From Paramecium tetraurelia (Eukaryota > Ciliophora > Oligohymenophorea > Peniculida > Parameciidae), in NCBI RefSeq assembly GCF_000165425.1, contig NW_001799178.1:470935-534934 (forward strand): a DNA stretch of 64,000 bases, in the 5' to 3' direction. The notes below the pieces were generated by a model, which was not told where the DNA came from, did no database searches, and was given only the letters and a program-made list of their open reading frames with translations. A program made the position numbers and the translations under genes. Position 1 is the first letter of the stretch. Every line of letters starts with the position of its first letter. Positions 1 through 11,252 of the stretch are shown piece by piece.

Positions 1-2616
1 ATGAGTTTTTTTAGAAGTGCAGCTCTGCATTCATATCTCCTCAATTGGATTCTCAAACCAGAGTAGCAGCAGGGACATTGCTATAGAGATGTATAACATA
101 TGAGCAAGGATGGCTGGCAATCGGGTTAGATGTAAAGCGAAAAATCAAAGATGAGTTGCTTTCCCAACTAATTTCTAGTGATTAAAATATTAAAAAGTCT
201 GCAGCAAGCGTAAACTTTCCATAATAATTTAATAGTGCTTATCAGGGATTTGTGCAATTGAATTGCCAAGATAAGAGTGGCCTGAAATCATCAGCGTATT
301 AGTATAGAATACTCGACATGATTCAATAGAAGTGAAAAAAGCGGCAACTATAACTCTTGGTTATATTTGTGAAGCTTTGAAAAATTAGAAGTAATCAATA
401 GAGAAGACAGAGAGTGAAAAAGTATTGTACGGAATATGTATGGGATTACAAGGAGAGAAATAAATCAAGTTGATTTCAATCAGAGCATTGAAGGACAGCT
501 TGCAATTCATGGATCAAGTATTGGCACAATAATAAGTCAGAGATCATGTGACCAAGTTGTTGGTTGAATAGGCTGTATCTTAAGATGCTGAAATAAGATT
601 GGCAGCATTAGAATGCTTGATTGACTACACCAAAGCAATATTCGATTATTTAGGTACGAATTCTAAATATAAATTTAGAATAATATATTTTGGGTTTATG
701 GAATTGTACATAAGAAAGCATTTATCATTAAGATTTTGCCATAGTGACAATGGAAATATGGTAGAGCATTGCATCTGAAATAAATGAGAGATCTGCTGTC
801 AGTAATAGAACTAATTTGGGATTCAGAAAAACATAAAAGGAAGCATTGCAAATAATTTCTTAATAACTAATCTAAGCTGTCCTTTAAAACTTGCTGATCT
901 CTGATGAGGATGAGGAGGATGACGAAGAATAAGGAATTTAAGAGGCAGCATATAAGGCAGCATCTTCAATTAGTGAGGCTTTGGGAAGTCTAAGTTATCA
1001 ACTTTACTTAAGATTTATTGAGAGTAATTGAATTATTTAATCTATTATAGATACACTCCAAGCACTAGAATGGTAAAATAGAAAGGCTTCATTATTAGCA
1101 TTTTCATCAATGGTTGAGACAGCCGATGTTTTGGAATTGTTCTAATTTTCTAATTCAGCAATTGGTGAATTTATCAAAAAACTAGCTGATTCTCATAAAT
1201 AGGTTAGATATGCTGCTGGTAGAGTGATCACAAGAATTGCTGAAAATTACCCATTAGTTATTTTGAAGCATCAATATGCTGATGACTACATTAATTAATT
1301 TTCATAATTTTTGTAAGGAAATACAAAATTGACTAAATATTTATTATGGACTCTTGTTAACCTTACAGAAGCTTTCAGAGATGATGCTCAAAATTAATTT
1401 GGCAAATATTACGATTTTTTAATATCTTAATTTGCTGCTGTTGTTGGAAGATAAGATTTTTAGAATGGAACTCTCTTAGATATAGCCTGGGTTGGTATCA
1501 TCAATTGCTTGTAATGTGTGAAAGAGCCTTAAAAAATAAAGACATACTTGGAAGCATTTGGTTAATAAATGCTTGCAGTATATTCATAAAGTGGGTGGTA
1601 AAAGGAGGCCAATATATCAGGATTATTGTCAGCAATTCATATTTGTTTCTTGAGATTAGTAGTGTTGGGAGATTAGTGTGATATCCAATTGATGAACAAT
1701 TTCTATCAACTTATCGTTGATTACTTTAAAAAGATCTAAACAGTGACATAAGATGGTTTCTATGCTATTAGTGCTATTGCTCAATGTAATTAAATATGAA
1801 TATATTATATAGATAGCAAAATCAATTTTAAATCCCTCTTAGAAGATTTCATGTAAAATTATTTGGAAATTGGTTTGTAAAAGAAATTAGAAATCGAGAC
1901 ATTCAAAGGAGCCATTTTGTGTTTGGCTGACATTGCCAGATCCCTTTAATTTAAAGAGTTCAGTAAATACTTACGCATTTTAGAATATCTGATTACTTGT
2001 GTTAATGTAAATTGATTTTGTAATATTCCATATAGGACTAACAAGTCAACAGAGTGGCCAAGATTGCTTTGTTTGTTTGCATAGCTGACATAGTCCTGAT
2101 AGCTGAACAAGATGCTGAACCCTACTTTTAAGCCATTTGGCAATTAGTAAAGAGTGGATTCGGCGCTTCGATCTACTTCACATAGAATAAGGACATGACA
2201 CAATTGGAATATTATGAAAATCTAAATGATGCCTTGTTGAATTGTTATCTGTGCATGTTACATGCATTCAACTTGAACAAGGTACCCTACCTTCCCATCT
2301 ATCAAACCATATAAGAATTGTGCATGTTCATTTAAGCAACATCTGACAAGTCATTGACACCCACAGTGGTATTGATTATTGTTAGCAATCATAGGAATAC
2401 ATTCGTCTTTGTGTGACTTGTCTCCTCGATTGTGTGGCCTATTATAAGCAAGTAAAGGGACAAGAGAATATGTCTTAAAAAATACTCACCAGTCCTCTTC
2501 TCATCAGCCTATTGGATATGTTAAAACAATATTCAAACTAATAAGAAAATCAATAATTAATTATGTATGCTAATGATTTGTGCAAATCATTCCAATTGCC
2601 TTAATATTTGAATTGA
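1..2616 (+). CDS. KPNB1: Importin subunit beta-1 (karyopherin beta), 5' partial
   Basis: Nuclear import receptor of the importin-beta family, which carries NLS cargo (usually through importin-alpha) across the nuclear pore under Ran-GTP control. The gene is already open at base 1 (frame 3), so the N-terminus is missing. The first residues match the family's N-terminal HEAT region: SQTRVAAGTLLQRC, then YEQGWLAI. Further helical HEAT pairs follow (IEVKKAATITLGYICEAL, EIRLAALECL, VRYAAGRVITRIAENYP). An acidic loop (DEDEEDDEE) near 900-930 matches the acidic loop of HEAT 8 that contacts Ran and cargo. Short introns include 210-235, 654-678, 1024-1050, 2006-2034 and a very short one of 17-20 nt ending at 2385; without the last, an in-frame TGA would cut off the conserved C-terminus. 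TGA stop at 2614-2616. Family assignment is strong. Confidence 0.9.
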
Positions 2617-2760
2617 GATCATCATTATATATTATTATGTTTAATTGAGATGTGTTGTGTTCATTCCGACAGAGTAGAATGCTCTATAAATCTATAATAT
2701 AATTTATAAGCTCATTAGTATTCATTGCCAAATTTTAAATATTTTTCAAAAAAATACATA

Positions 2761-3913
2761 ATGAAAGGAGGTAAATAATAAAAGAACAAATCAATCTGGG
2801 ATCAAGTCAAAAACGAAGAAAAGGACTTCTACTTCAACTTTTTGGCTAAAAAATACAGGAATCTCTAAAAGAAACTCAAGGATATTGCTGACCTAGAGGA
2901 ATTACAAAAAACTAAAGAATTGAAGCAAGAATAGATCTAGAAGATCCAAGGCAAAGATGAAAACAATGAAAGAATTAAAGAATTAGAAGGTACACTCTCG
3001 AATTGGCTCAACGCTAAGAAAGAAGCCGAACAATAAGGATCCATAATCACTATTGAAGCATATATTATAATTCTTTAAAATCTCGCCTAAGATCCATAAT
3101 TGGTTGCTTTGTTAGCCCAAGACCATGAATCCACACATGAATTAGCTAAAAAATTGTAATCTAAAATAGTTGGATAAGGCAAAACAGATTAACCATGGAA
3201 AGGATTGAAAGTATTTGAATTACTACTAATATTTAGTTAAATGTTCAAGTCTAAGAATAAGTCCAAGAACCTAAACAAACCTAAGATGTAACAGAAACAG
3301 AACCTATCCAATAATAAGTTCAATAAGTTATACAACAATAAGAATAACATACCCATTCAAAATAAAAACCTTCAGAGGAAGTCTAACATTAATCCAAATA
3401 GCCTGAATAGCCTGAAGTCTAAGAATCTTAAGAACAACAATAATTCAATGAATAACAACCATCAAATGAACAACCCTAAGAAGATACCTAAAATTAAGAC
3501 TAAGAACCCAAGCAAGATCAATAACCATAATAAAGACATCATCAACATCATGACGATAGAAGAAACTACAAAAAGAATTACAATAACAATAATTATGATA
3601 GAAGAAACAACTACGATAGACCATACAGAGGAAACAAATAACATTATCAAAATAGAGATAGAAATTATCAATAGGAATAAATCTGGGAAGAAAAGGTTGA
3701 CAAATAGGCCCCTTAAAATTAAGAAGACTAATAACAAGAAGAAGATGACTACATTACCGTTAGAAGCAAGTATCATTTACCTTTATGCCATCTAGAAAAC
3801 CATAGAAACCATAGAGAGGAGGATAAAGAAATTATGACAATAGAAATAATAATAAAAACTATGAAGGCAACCAATAAAGAAGATAGAAAAATAATGAGGA
3901 AGGTGATTAATGA
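2761..3913 (+). CDS. Gln/Asn-rich, basic RNA-binding-like protein, possibly caprin-like
   Basis: About 366 residues after removing two 26-nt introns (3210-3235 and 3771-3796); the spliced length is a multiple of three. Residues 1-150 are charged and helical and contain KKYRNLQKKLKDI, similar in spacing to the first helical block of caprins (KKLRNLEKKK). After that come a proline/glutamine/glutamate-rich linker and an Arg/Tyr/Asn-rich low-complexity tail (DRRNNYDRPYRGN, then QRGGQRNYDNRN). Low-complexity RG/RGG tails of this kind are typical of mRNP-granule proteins. I see no RRM, KH or zinc finger. The caprin comparison is a guess from one short block; the RNA-binding character is inferred from composition only. 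It lies 144 nt downstream of importin-beta on the same strand. Confidence 0.6.
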
Positions 3914-4651
3914 GAGTATTTAAAAATATATATATATTTATGTATCAGTATCTATCATTTAATATTATCCTTATCTAATACATTATTAAATGAAAAGATA
4001 GAATTGTAAACGCATTTATTTTTTAACTTATAAATTGTTGATTCCAATTTACTTTTTAGATAAATCCTCAAAAGTTACTAGCATTCATTTTTATAAAATA
4101 TATACATCTTTTAATTAATGTAAATTCTATTCTTTATATTCAGCGATTATATATTATATTATCTTATGATAATGTACATTTTTCAATAAAATATATTGGT
4201 ATGAATTGATTAAATTTGGATACTCATAAGTAAGGTTTTCAATTTAAATTATTTATTACTAGGTTTGCTTACTATCAAGTAATTATAATCAAAAAATTCT
4301 TTAAATAATTTCAATTACCATATCATGATAATATATTATTCACTTATATACTGAAATTCTACAAGAATTTTTAATATGAATTAAGATTCATGAAAAGATT
4401 TATTTAAATATTCATGCTTCCAGTGTATTGATGTTTGTTATAATATTCGAAAGGGGGATAACTTATAAATCTGTTCAACCTTTGTAAATCATTCTCAGCG
4501 ATTAACATATCTTTTTCAACATCTATTATTATATTTTCAATAATTTCTGACATGTCCCAAATCAAATTAAATATTAAATTTTAATGTTTTTGTATTTCGA
4601 TTTATATTGTGAAGTGAAAGCGAAAATAGAAATTTTATTATATTAACAAAA
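3914..4651. other. A+T-rich intergenic stretch
   Basis: About 740 bases of very A+T-rich DNA between a plus-strand gene ending at 3913 and a minus-strand gene ending at 4652, so it holds two converging 3' ends. Apart from the weak minus-strand ORF listed at 4323-4553 I see no gene, RNA or repeat. Confidence 0.5.
4323..4553 (-). CDS. Possible small hypothetical protein (76 aa)
   Basis: A minus-strand frame with ATG at 4553 and TGA at 4323-4325, no intron needed. The product begins MSEIIENIIIDVEKDM and contains ISYPPFEYYNKHQY, less repetitive than most A+T-rich shadow frames. With TGA as the only stop, a 76-codon open frame can occur by chance in such DNA. No family recognised and no supporting context; it may be noise. 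Confidence 0.25.
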
Positions 4652-5375
4652 TCAATCTAATTTTTCTTGAGGAACTCCTCCCTTTCTTATTACTCTAATG
4701 ATTTCTATATAATTCTAACTTTACTCTTTTGATTCTAATTTATCCTACTTTTCTTGCTTACTACCATAAATGCATAAGGATGTCAAAACCACTATAAAGT
4801 CAACAACGACGTAAAAAGGTACCTACATGAAGGAGGTGATTAATTACCATTTTTAATCAGAATATCTTCTTAAACATTTTTTGAAATGTTCAATTTCTTT
4901 CGGAGTGTTGTAAGGTTCTAGATGTAGATATTTGTTATCATCTACTAATTGACTGAAATTACCGATGTTGGTAGATTCTAGAAATTAATTAATGATTTTA
5001 CGATTATAAAAATACATCTTATTATCAGTATCAAATATTCAAAGGTCGAATATTTGCTTATACCGATCCTATCACCAATAAGTTCTTATTTATAACTTTG
5101 CTATTGTAAACCGATGCGTTTCTATTGCACCAATGCTTAGAGTGCCATTATAAGTTGATACCATTTCTTCCGAAATTTTAACTATTCTATGACAACCTTT
5201 ACACCCTGAAGTCCAAAAGAATATAAACCATGGTTTTCTAATCCTTCATTGCCTAAAAGAGTGACTGCATCCCAGTTATTGTCATAATTACAAGTGTCTA
5301 TTTTGGGAATTCTAAATCTGGCCTATCCTGGGAGCTGCAGAGTACAAAAATAACAAAAAGAAGCTTAAATTTCAT
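4652..5375 (-). CDS. Single-pass membrane thioredoxin-domain protein (TMX/PDI-like), with two phase breaks
   Basis: Predicted ER thiol-disulfide oxidoreductase. From ATG 5375 the product has a signal peptide (MKFKLLFVIFA) and, after a 23-nt intron, a thioredoxin fold: strand and active site FFWTSGCKGCHRIVK (CxxC = CKGC), then ISKYSTFEY in the position of the cis-proline strand and NKMYFYNRK. A 28-nt intron lies inside the domain. Near the C-terminus is one membrane segment (VPFYVVVDFIVVLTSLCIYG) and a charged cytosolic tail of about 37 residues. The order signal peptide, one thioredoxin domain, one TM is that of TMX1-type proteins. The usual cis-Pro (YPT) reads YST. Two single-base breaks, in the T run at 5234-5237 and the A run at 5033-5035, interrupt the frame; adding one base at each gives 225 whole codons. 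Confidence 0.7.
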
Positions 5376-5409
5376 TATTTTATTTTATTATTTCTAAATA
5401 ATATATATT

Positions 5410-5775
5410 TCATTCTCTTGTTGCAACAAAATAATTATTTGCTTATTCTTTGGCATTGTTAGTCCAAGCAATCTATCGATTGTGTATTATAAATTTGTTA
5501 CTTCAGCCAATAATACAGTGCCAGCCAAAGTTAAACAGATGGGGGCGGCATAAGTGACTCTCTTGGGTGTGTAGACTGGAGCATAATGTTCAATGTATGA
5601 TAGTCTTGGTGCCTTTGTGTAAATCAAATGGCTGAATCATATAAATATTCATATACTCAAGATATTAAACTGATCTGCCCACTAATGATTTGTTAGTAAA
5701 GTTTGTGAATACCAAACCAGCTCCGGTTACTGCATTACAAATTGATTTGTAGAGTTTGAATGAATTTGGATTCAT
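5410..5775 (-). CDS. Small putative membrane protein (103 aa)
   Basis: ATG 5775 to TGA 5410-5412 with two introns (25 and 29 nt); the spliced length is exactly 104 codons. The chain has a mildly hydrophobic N-terminal part (NAVTGAGLVFTNFTN), a tyrosine/proline-rich centre (YIEHYAPVYTPKRVTY) and one candidate membrane helix (YAAPICLTLAGTVLLAEIAW) near the C-terminus. I do not recognise a family. It lies 34 nt upstream of the thioredoxin-like gene, same strand. Confidence 0.6.
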
Positions 5776-5825
5776 TTATTATTTAGATATATATAAAATT
5801 AATTAATAATTTATTCTTTAATTCT

Positions 5826-5905
5826 TAGGTCCTTGGTCTCAGACTGAGTGGACTAGAACCCAAGGTTGGTAATTGTGAGTTTGGTTTGCCTTAAATGTGG
5901 CAATT
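5826..5905. other. GC-richer patch with nested inverted repeats
   Basis: In the A+T-rich gap between divergent genes starting at 5775 (minus) and 5968 (plus) lies a noticeably GC-richer patch. It contains a perfect small hairpin (CTCAG-A-CTGAG) nested inside an outer CCTTGG...CCAAGG pair. It has no tRNA-like A/B boxes and no long coding frame; a 33-codon minus frame (about 5838-5940) crosses it. It could be a structured RNA, a regulatory element or a short exon. Confidence 0.25.
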
Positions 5906-5967
5906 ACTTATTTAATCGAATAACCATAATTTTATTTCATAAATTAGTTAAAAAAATTTGAAAATAA

Positions 5968-7168
5968 ATGGAATATAAACGTTTGCTTGATATTTGTGAA
6001 TAATTACTAAAGCATTCAGGTAGTTTTTCTTCTGATAGTGATTGGTAGCGTTGCCTTTGGATATGCTGGAAAAATATTATTTACTCAAAGAAAAGACACT
6101 CTCCAATGTTATAGTTAATCCATAAGCAAATCAAAATGCCTTGGTTGTGAAGATCATCCAATTATTTGCGTAATGTTTCAATTAGATGCTTACACAAAGA
6201 GATATTAATATAACCAATACAGAAACAACAATCAACCATTTATTAGTAACATTATATTTGATGTAATCAAGGACACTTACAATGCGAATGATTTGAGATC
6301 TGAATTTTCTACCACATTCCAAGTATATATAGCATAATTGAATCCCTAGTTATTGTTACAAATAAATAGTGATCGAAAGGAATTGGATGCCACAGTCACT
6401 TTCTTATAAAATGAGATAAGGAAAATCAAATTAGAATTGAACATGTCGAATTCTCGGTTGGATCAATAGAAGAAATTGACTAATTCGGAGGACAAGGAGA
6501 GGAGCTTAAAAGTATCGAGAAATTTTAAAAACTATAGTTATAGAGACAAATCGATGAGTTGAAGGATGAATTGCAAACAAAAATAGAAGAACATGAAGAG
6601 CAAGTTCATCAATTGCAGTTTAAATATGATGAATAAATAAAAGCTTTGATGAAGAAGAATAAGGAAACCTTTTAATCAGAGTCAAAATATCAATAATTAG
6701 AAAAGGAATAGAAATAGTATGAGGAATTCTTCGATAAATTTGCTGAAATGTCATTGCCATATTTAGAAAAATACGAAAGAGATTTTGAAAAACAATAAGC
6801 CAAATCCAAAAGATATTCAGAGCAAAATATTAGTGAAAATGAAATACTCCTAGATTTTCTCTTCTATTTGCTCTAGAAGTATGTCCCCTTGTAAGAAGAC
6901 TTGAGGGAGGTCAGGAAGAGTAGTGCTAAGAAGAGCAATCAAGCAAGTCCAAAGGTATCGAGAGAGAGCAATAAGGGAGAATCTTCTGCCACAAGAGATT
7001 TGCATTTTGAACAATACAAAGTACAAAACAATAATCAGATTGATGATACTGTCAATAAATTAAAACAAGAGTTGGAACAATCAAGAAAAACACTTGAGAA
7101 ATATGAATTAAGTCGAAATAAATTATAGGTAATATTTATAAATAATTAATTAGAATTAAATATCGTGA
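5968..7168 (+). CDS. Coiled-coil protein (364 aa)
   Basis: ATG 5968, TGA 7166-7168, four introns (29, 26, 26 and 25 nt, the last at 7129-7153); the spliced length is exactly 365 codons. An N-terminal helical region (YKRLLDICEQLLKH) is followed by a long charged, glutamine-rich coiled coil (from about residue 130), a Ser/Lys-rich linker (RKSSAKKSNQASPK) and a final coil. No enzymatic or named domain. A reading that continues into the next gene fails, because after the last intron the frame reaches TGA within four codons; the next ATG is 42 nt on. Probably structural or cytoskeletal, by composition only. Confidence 0.65.
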
Positions 7169-7210
7169 TTTATTTAATATATTTATATATAATTTAATAA
7201 ATATCTTTCA

Positions 7211-10200
7211 ATGTCTTTGCCATAAGGAATTCCAATGAATGCTGTTTATAAGCAAGTAGTTATGGAGCATAAAGAAGATGAAAGAGTAGAGCAATTGGAA
7301 GCACAAATTTATAACATGGAAAAAGATCATAGTATGTGGAGAAAGAAGTATTTTGAGCTAGAATCATTATATGATAAGTGTCGATATGCTGCTGAAAAAG
7401 TAAACATTCATTTCTTAATTTTAGTCAGTCTAATTAGAGGATAGAATCAATCTATTGAGATAGGACAATTCACAAATATCAGCCTTGCTTAGAGAAAAAG
7501 CTACAGAATGCGAAAAAATGAGAGTGAGATTGACACAATTGGAAAATGAAAATTTTGAGCTAAATACAGTTAGATTGTAAGTAACCAAATTCAATGATCT
7601 TCTGTAATAAAAGACCTAAGATATCGAACTATTAAGAAAGAAAAACTCAGAAATTTATGCTAGAGTAATTGAATTAGAAGGAAATGAATTAGTTATTAGG
7701 GATTACAAGTCTTAAGTCAACAGTTTGACAAAGGATTTAGATGTTTGGAAAAAGTTGTATGAGGATTAGTAATAGGAAAGAGTCAAGCTTTTAGAAATCA
7801 TCAGATAATTTGAATAAAATAATCCTTTATCAGGATCAATTAAATCATCCTAATAATAGGTTAGTGAAGTCATTGAAAGAAGAGTTGTCACTACTTCAGA
7901 AACGACTAATAATACTCAATAATTATAATCATCACTTTTATAAAACTAAGCAACTATATCTGATCTAGAAGATAGACTAGGATTCTCAGAGAAGTAATAC
8001 GACAAATTGAAGTAGGAATTAGAAGCCAGAATTAAAATGAATAATGAGCTTAAAATTAAGTAATATCATAATTTAATTATAGAATAACATAGTAAGAATG
8101 TGAATTAAAGAATATTAATTATTTGAAACTAGATAATCAGAAATTAAAGGATCAACTTGATTAAACTAAAAGAGAACTTGATTAATTTAGAAAATAATAT
8201 TATACTACTTTAAGTAAATTATAGATTGCTGAATAATAACTCAATGAATTATACAATCTAGAAAACAGACTCTAATTACTATAATAAGAGAGAGACACCT
8301 TAAACAAATCATTAAAATAAAAGAATGAAGACATTGGATAATTGTAAGACAAGGTTTCATCATTGTTATCTTAAATAGAATAATTGAGACTCAATGATTA
8401 AGCCAGAAATGCTGCTGAAAATGAGGTTATCTAACTCAAAACTGAATTAAGCAAACTCTAAGCTAATCTTAAATAGAAAGAATAAACAATCTCAGATTTA
8501 CATGGAAGAATAAATGACTTATAAAAACAATTAACTAATTCTCAATCTGATTTTAAGAGATTGTAAGCTAAGGATTACTCAGGATTATAGGATCAGGCAA
8601 AATTAGTTAATGAATTACAGTAAAAGCTACTATAATTGAGCTAAGATAATTCTAAATTCTAAAGTTAAGCATTCAATTTGGAATCCAAGAACAATTCGCA
8701 AGTTCAAGATATTTAAAGATTGAATTCTTTATTGTCGACTAAAACTTAAGAGCTCTCGGATGCAAATAAGAAAATTTACGATTTAGAAAATGATAAAACA
8801 ATCCCTGATCTTAAGTTTTAGAACTCTTAATTAATTGCTGAATTGAGAGAATAAGAAACTGAGAACAAAGGTTTGTAAGAGAAACTACAAATCTTGGAAA
8901 ATTAAATCATTCAATTAAATACTAAATTGACTACTGCTGAAGCTTAGGCTAATTGTAATTTGAATGAGAAAAATAAGGTTGATTAATTGTTGACTTCCTA
9001 TTTGCTTCAATTATCATAATTAGAAAAAGAGTAATATATTAATTTAATACTTTAGAGTAGATCAACTCAGAGTCATAGCCCAATAAGTAGCATAATAGAG
9101 TGCCATAAATAAGTAATAAGAATAACTCGTATAAGCATTATAGAAATAATTAAAAGACTAAACCAGCTAATTCAATGAATTGAGTAAAGAGAATGAGAAA
9201 TTATATGTTGATAATTCTCAACTATCTACTCGTATTTCATAATTAAGCGAATTGCCAAACAAGATCTAAATTTTGGATGAGGGACTTCAAAAACTTTAAT
9301 AAGATTATAATAATGAATTATAAGCCAATGAGACTCTAAACAAACAATTGAACGATGCCTTAAAAGTGAAGAATGATTTAGAAAATAAAATAGCTATGTT
9401 ATCAACTGAAGTTGAAAGATTTTAGTATAAATTAAATAGCAGATAAAATGAGGCTGAGTAATTAAAGAAACAAATAGTAGATTTGGAGACTCAAATAGCT
9501 TAATTGAAATAATTGGAATCTGAAAATTAGGTGTTGGCAGACAAGATTGCTCATCTTGAACAACAAATAATTAATGAAGCAAATAAGAATTTAGAGCATC
9601 TATTGAGGGTCAGTTAGGATGAAACTAAATCGTATGTTTTGGATAATAATAAACTTAAATAACAATTAGATTAAAGGGAGCAAGAAAATAAGTAAAAGGA
9701 TGAATCGTATAAATAATTAGAATAAAAATATTAATAACTTCAAAGTTCAAATAAGAATTTAGAAGCTTAGAACACTCAAATTGCTGAATTATAAAATGTA
9801 ATTGCAGGATAAGAGAATGATATACAAAAATTCTAAGATCTTATTGAAGAATTGAGAGATAAAAACAATGATTTAGTAGCAGAGTATAATTATATTATGA
9901 TTATTTAGATCTCAAAAGTTATCAATTGAATTGACTTAATAGTAAGTATAAATTGCGGATTTGAAAAATTAAATTGAAAAACTCAATACTCAAGTTAATA
10001 ACAATTAAAATTATGACTAATTAATAGAAGAATTGAAGAAGAAGATTGAGAAATTACAAGAAGAGAAAGTATAATTTAATTATATTATATCTTAGTACTA
10101 ATTAGAAAACAAAGTAGCCTTATTGTCAAGTGAAATAGAGAGAATGAGAGTTAAATATGATGCCTAAGGAAACAAATTGAATATTTCCGAAGAGTAGAAA

Positions 10201-10475
10201 CAAGGCTTAACCAAGGAGTTGGAATAAGTACATAAATTATTTGAAGAATCCTAAGATGTATCTATATGTTGTAAAGATTAAAATAGGAAATTGATAAATT
10301 GTAGGAATAATTGTCAAAACAGAAAGAATTAGAATAGAAAGAATAAGCCTTAAGCTTAACTTTGGTAAATGCATTCAATGAAATCGATGCTTTGAGATAA
10401 TAATTGTCGAGAGTTTTTAATGAAGCTAATGAATAAAAGAAGGCCAATATAGCGTTGGCTACATAATAATAATGA
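7211..10475 (+). CDS. Large coiled-coil protein (~1,040 aa)
   Basis: ATG 7211 (MSLPQGIPMNAVYKQ) to TGA 10473-10475. The product is almost entirely heptad-repeat coiled coil, rich in Leu, Gln, Glu and Lys, with one Ser-rich interruption (SRSTQSHSPISS) near 9060. At least five short introns are evident, including 7401-7425, near 9905-9930 (GTATAATTATATTATGATTATTTAG is 25 nt, so abridged here as GTATAA...TTTAG), near 10070-10096 and 10258-10286. There is no motor, kinase or targeting motif. In ciliates such proteins commonly build basal-body rootlets, filaments or cortical scaffolds; that is inference. The minus-strand frame at 10262-10447 is a shadow. Confidence 0.65.
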
Positions 10476-10508
10476 GTATTATAAAAATAAATATTAATAA
10501 TTAAAAAA

Positions 10509-11209
10509 ATGCTCTAAAAAGCTACAATCAGATTTTATTTATCACAAGCAAGTAATATAGAATATAAAAATAAGGAAAAATTCCAACAATTTGGGATGTG
10601 AACCCTTTCGTTTACTAAAGATTGTCTAATGCTTTAATAGGAGCTTACTCAAACAGATAATTTGGAGTTTTAATAAGAGAAAATCTTGAACAGATAACTG
10701 ATCATCAAGTAGCATATGCATTTCAAAGGTATGATTCTAGTATTTAATTATTTAACTAGAATCAATGAATTGAATTTGGATGCTGATCAAGACTTCTATG
10801 AATATGTTGTACCAGCATTAAAGGAATTTGTTTCAAATTTAACAAGAGATCATTCAGTCTCATTTGCAACTATTATTGGAACTTGTGGTAAAATAAATGT
10901 CAAGGATGCTTCCCTTTGGCAATTATTTGAAAAAAAAATCGTGGCTGATCGAATATACAGGTATTGTAGAATTAGATTTAATAAAGATATATTCCTTTGA
11001 ATGACTTAGTCAGTATGACTTAATAAGTTGCATTAAGTGATTATGGATCTGAAGGATTTTTTAATACAATGGAAAAACAAATAGGAAGACATAGATTAGC
11101 ATTGAGTGACGAATAAATTAAATTGACTCAAGAAGCTTTTGAAAGAAAAAGATTAGCAGCTCCAATCATTAAGCAATTAAAATAATCAGCTTAAAAACAA
11201 TTAGCATGA
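10509..11209 (+). CDS. Mitochondrial-type all-helical protein (206 aa), function unknown
   Basis: ATG 10509 gives MLQKATIRFYLSQAR, an amphipathic, Arg-containing leader like a mitochondrial presequence. Three introns (23 nt ending AAG, 31 nt and 26 nt) give a spliced length of exactly 207 codons; the 23-nt intron is required to join the leader to KIPTIWDVNPFVYQRL. The body is a run of helical pairs (SNALIGAYSNRQFGVL, VVPALKEFVSNL, SFATIIGTCGKINV, WQLFEKKIV), resembling the helical repeats of mitochondrial RNA-processing proteins (FASTKD/RAP type), but I see no RAP domain and would not assign a family. It begins 33 nt after the preceding gene. Mitochondrial location is an inference from the N-terminus. 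Confidence 0.6.
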
Positions 11210-11252
11210 TTTATTAGATAAAAATAAAATATTATATAGTACAAATTAATGC

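Noticed and set aside
3448-3795. Paired ORFs on both strands over 3448-3795, one very hydrophobic
   Set aside because: Both are shadows of the low-complexity tail of the gene at 2761-3913 read in another phase or strand.
5826-5905. tRNA gene in the GC-rich patch
   Set aside because: No acceptor stem, A box or B box could be folded; only nested hairpins are present.
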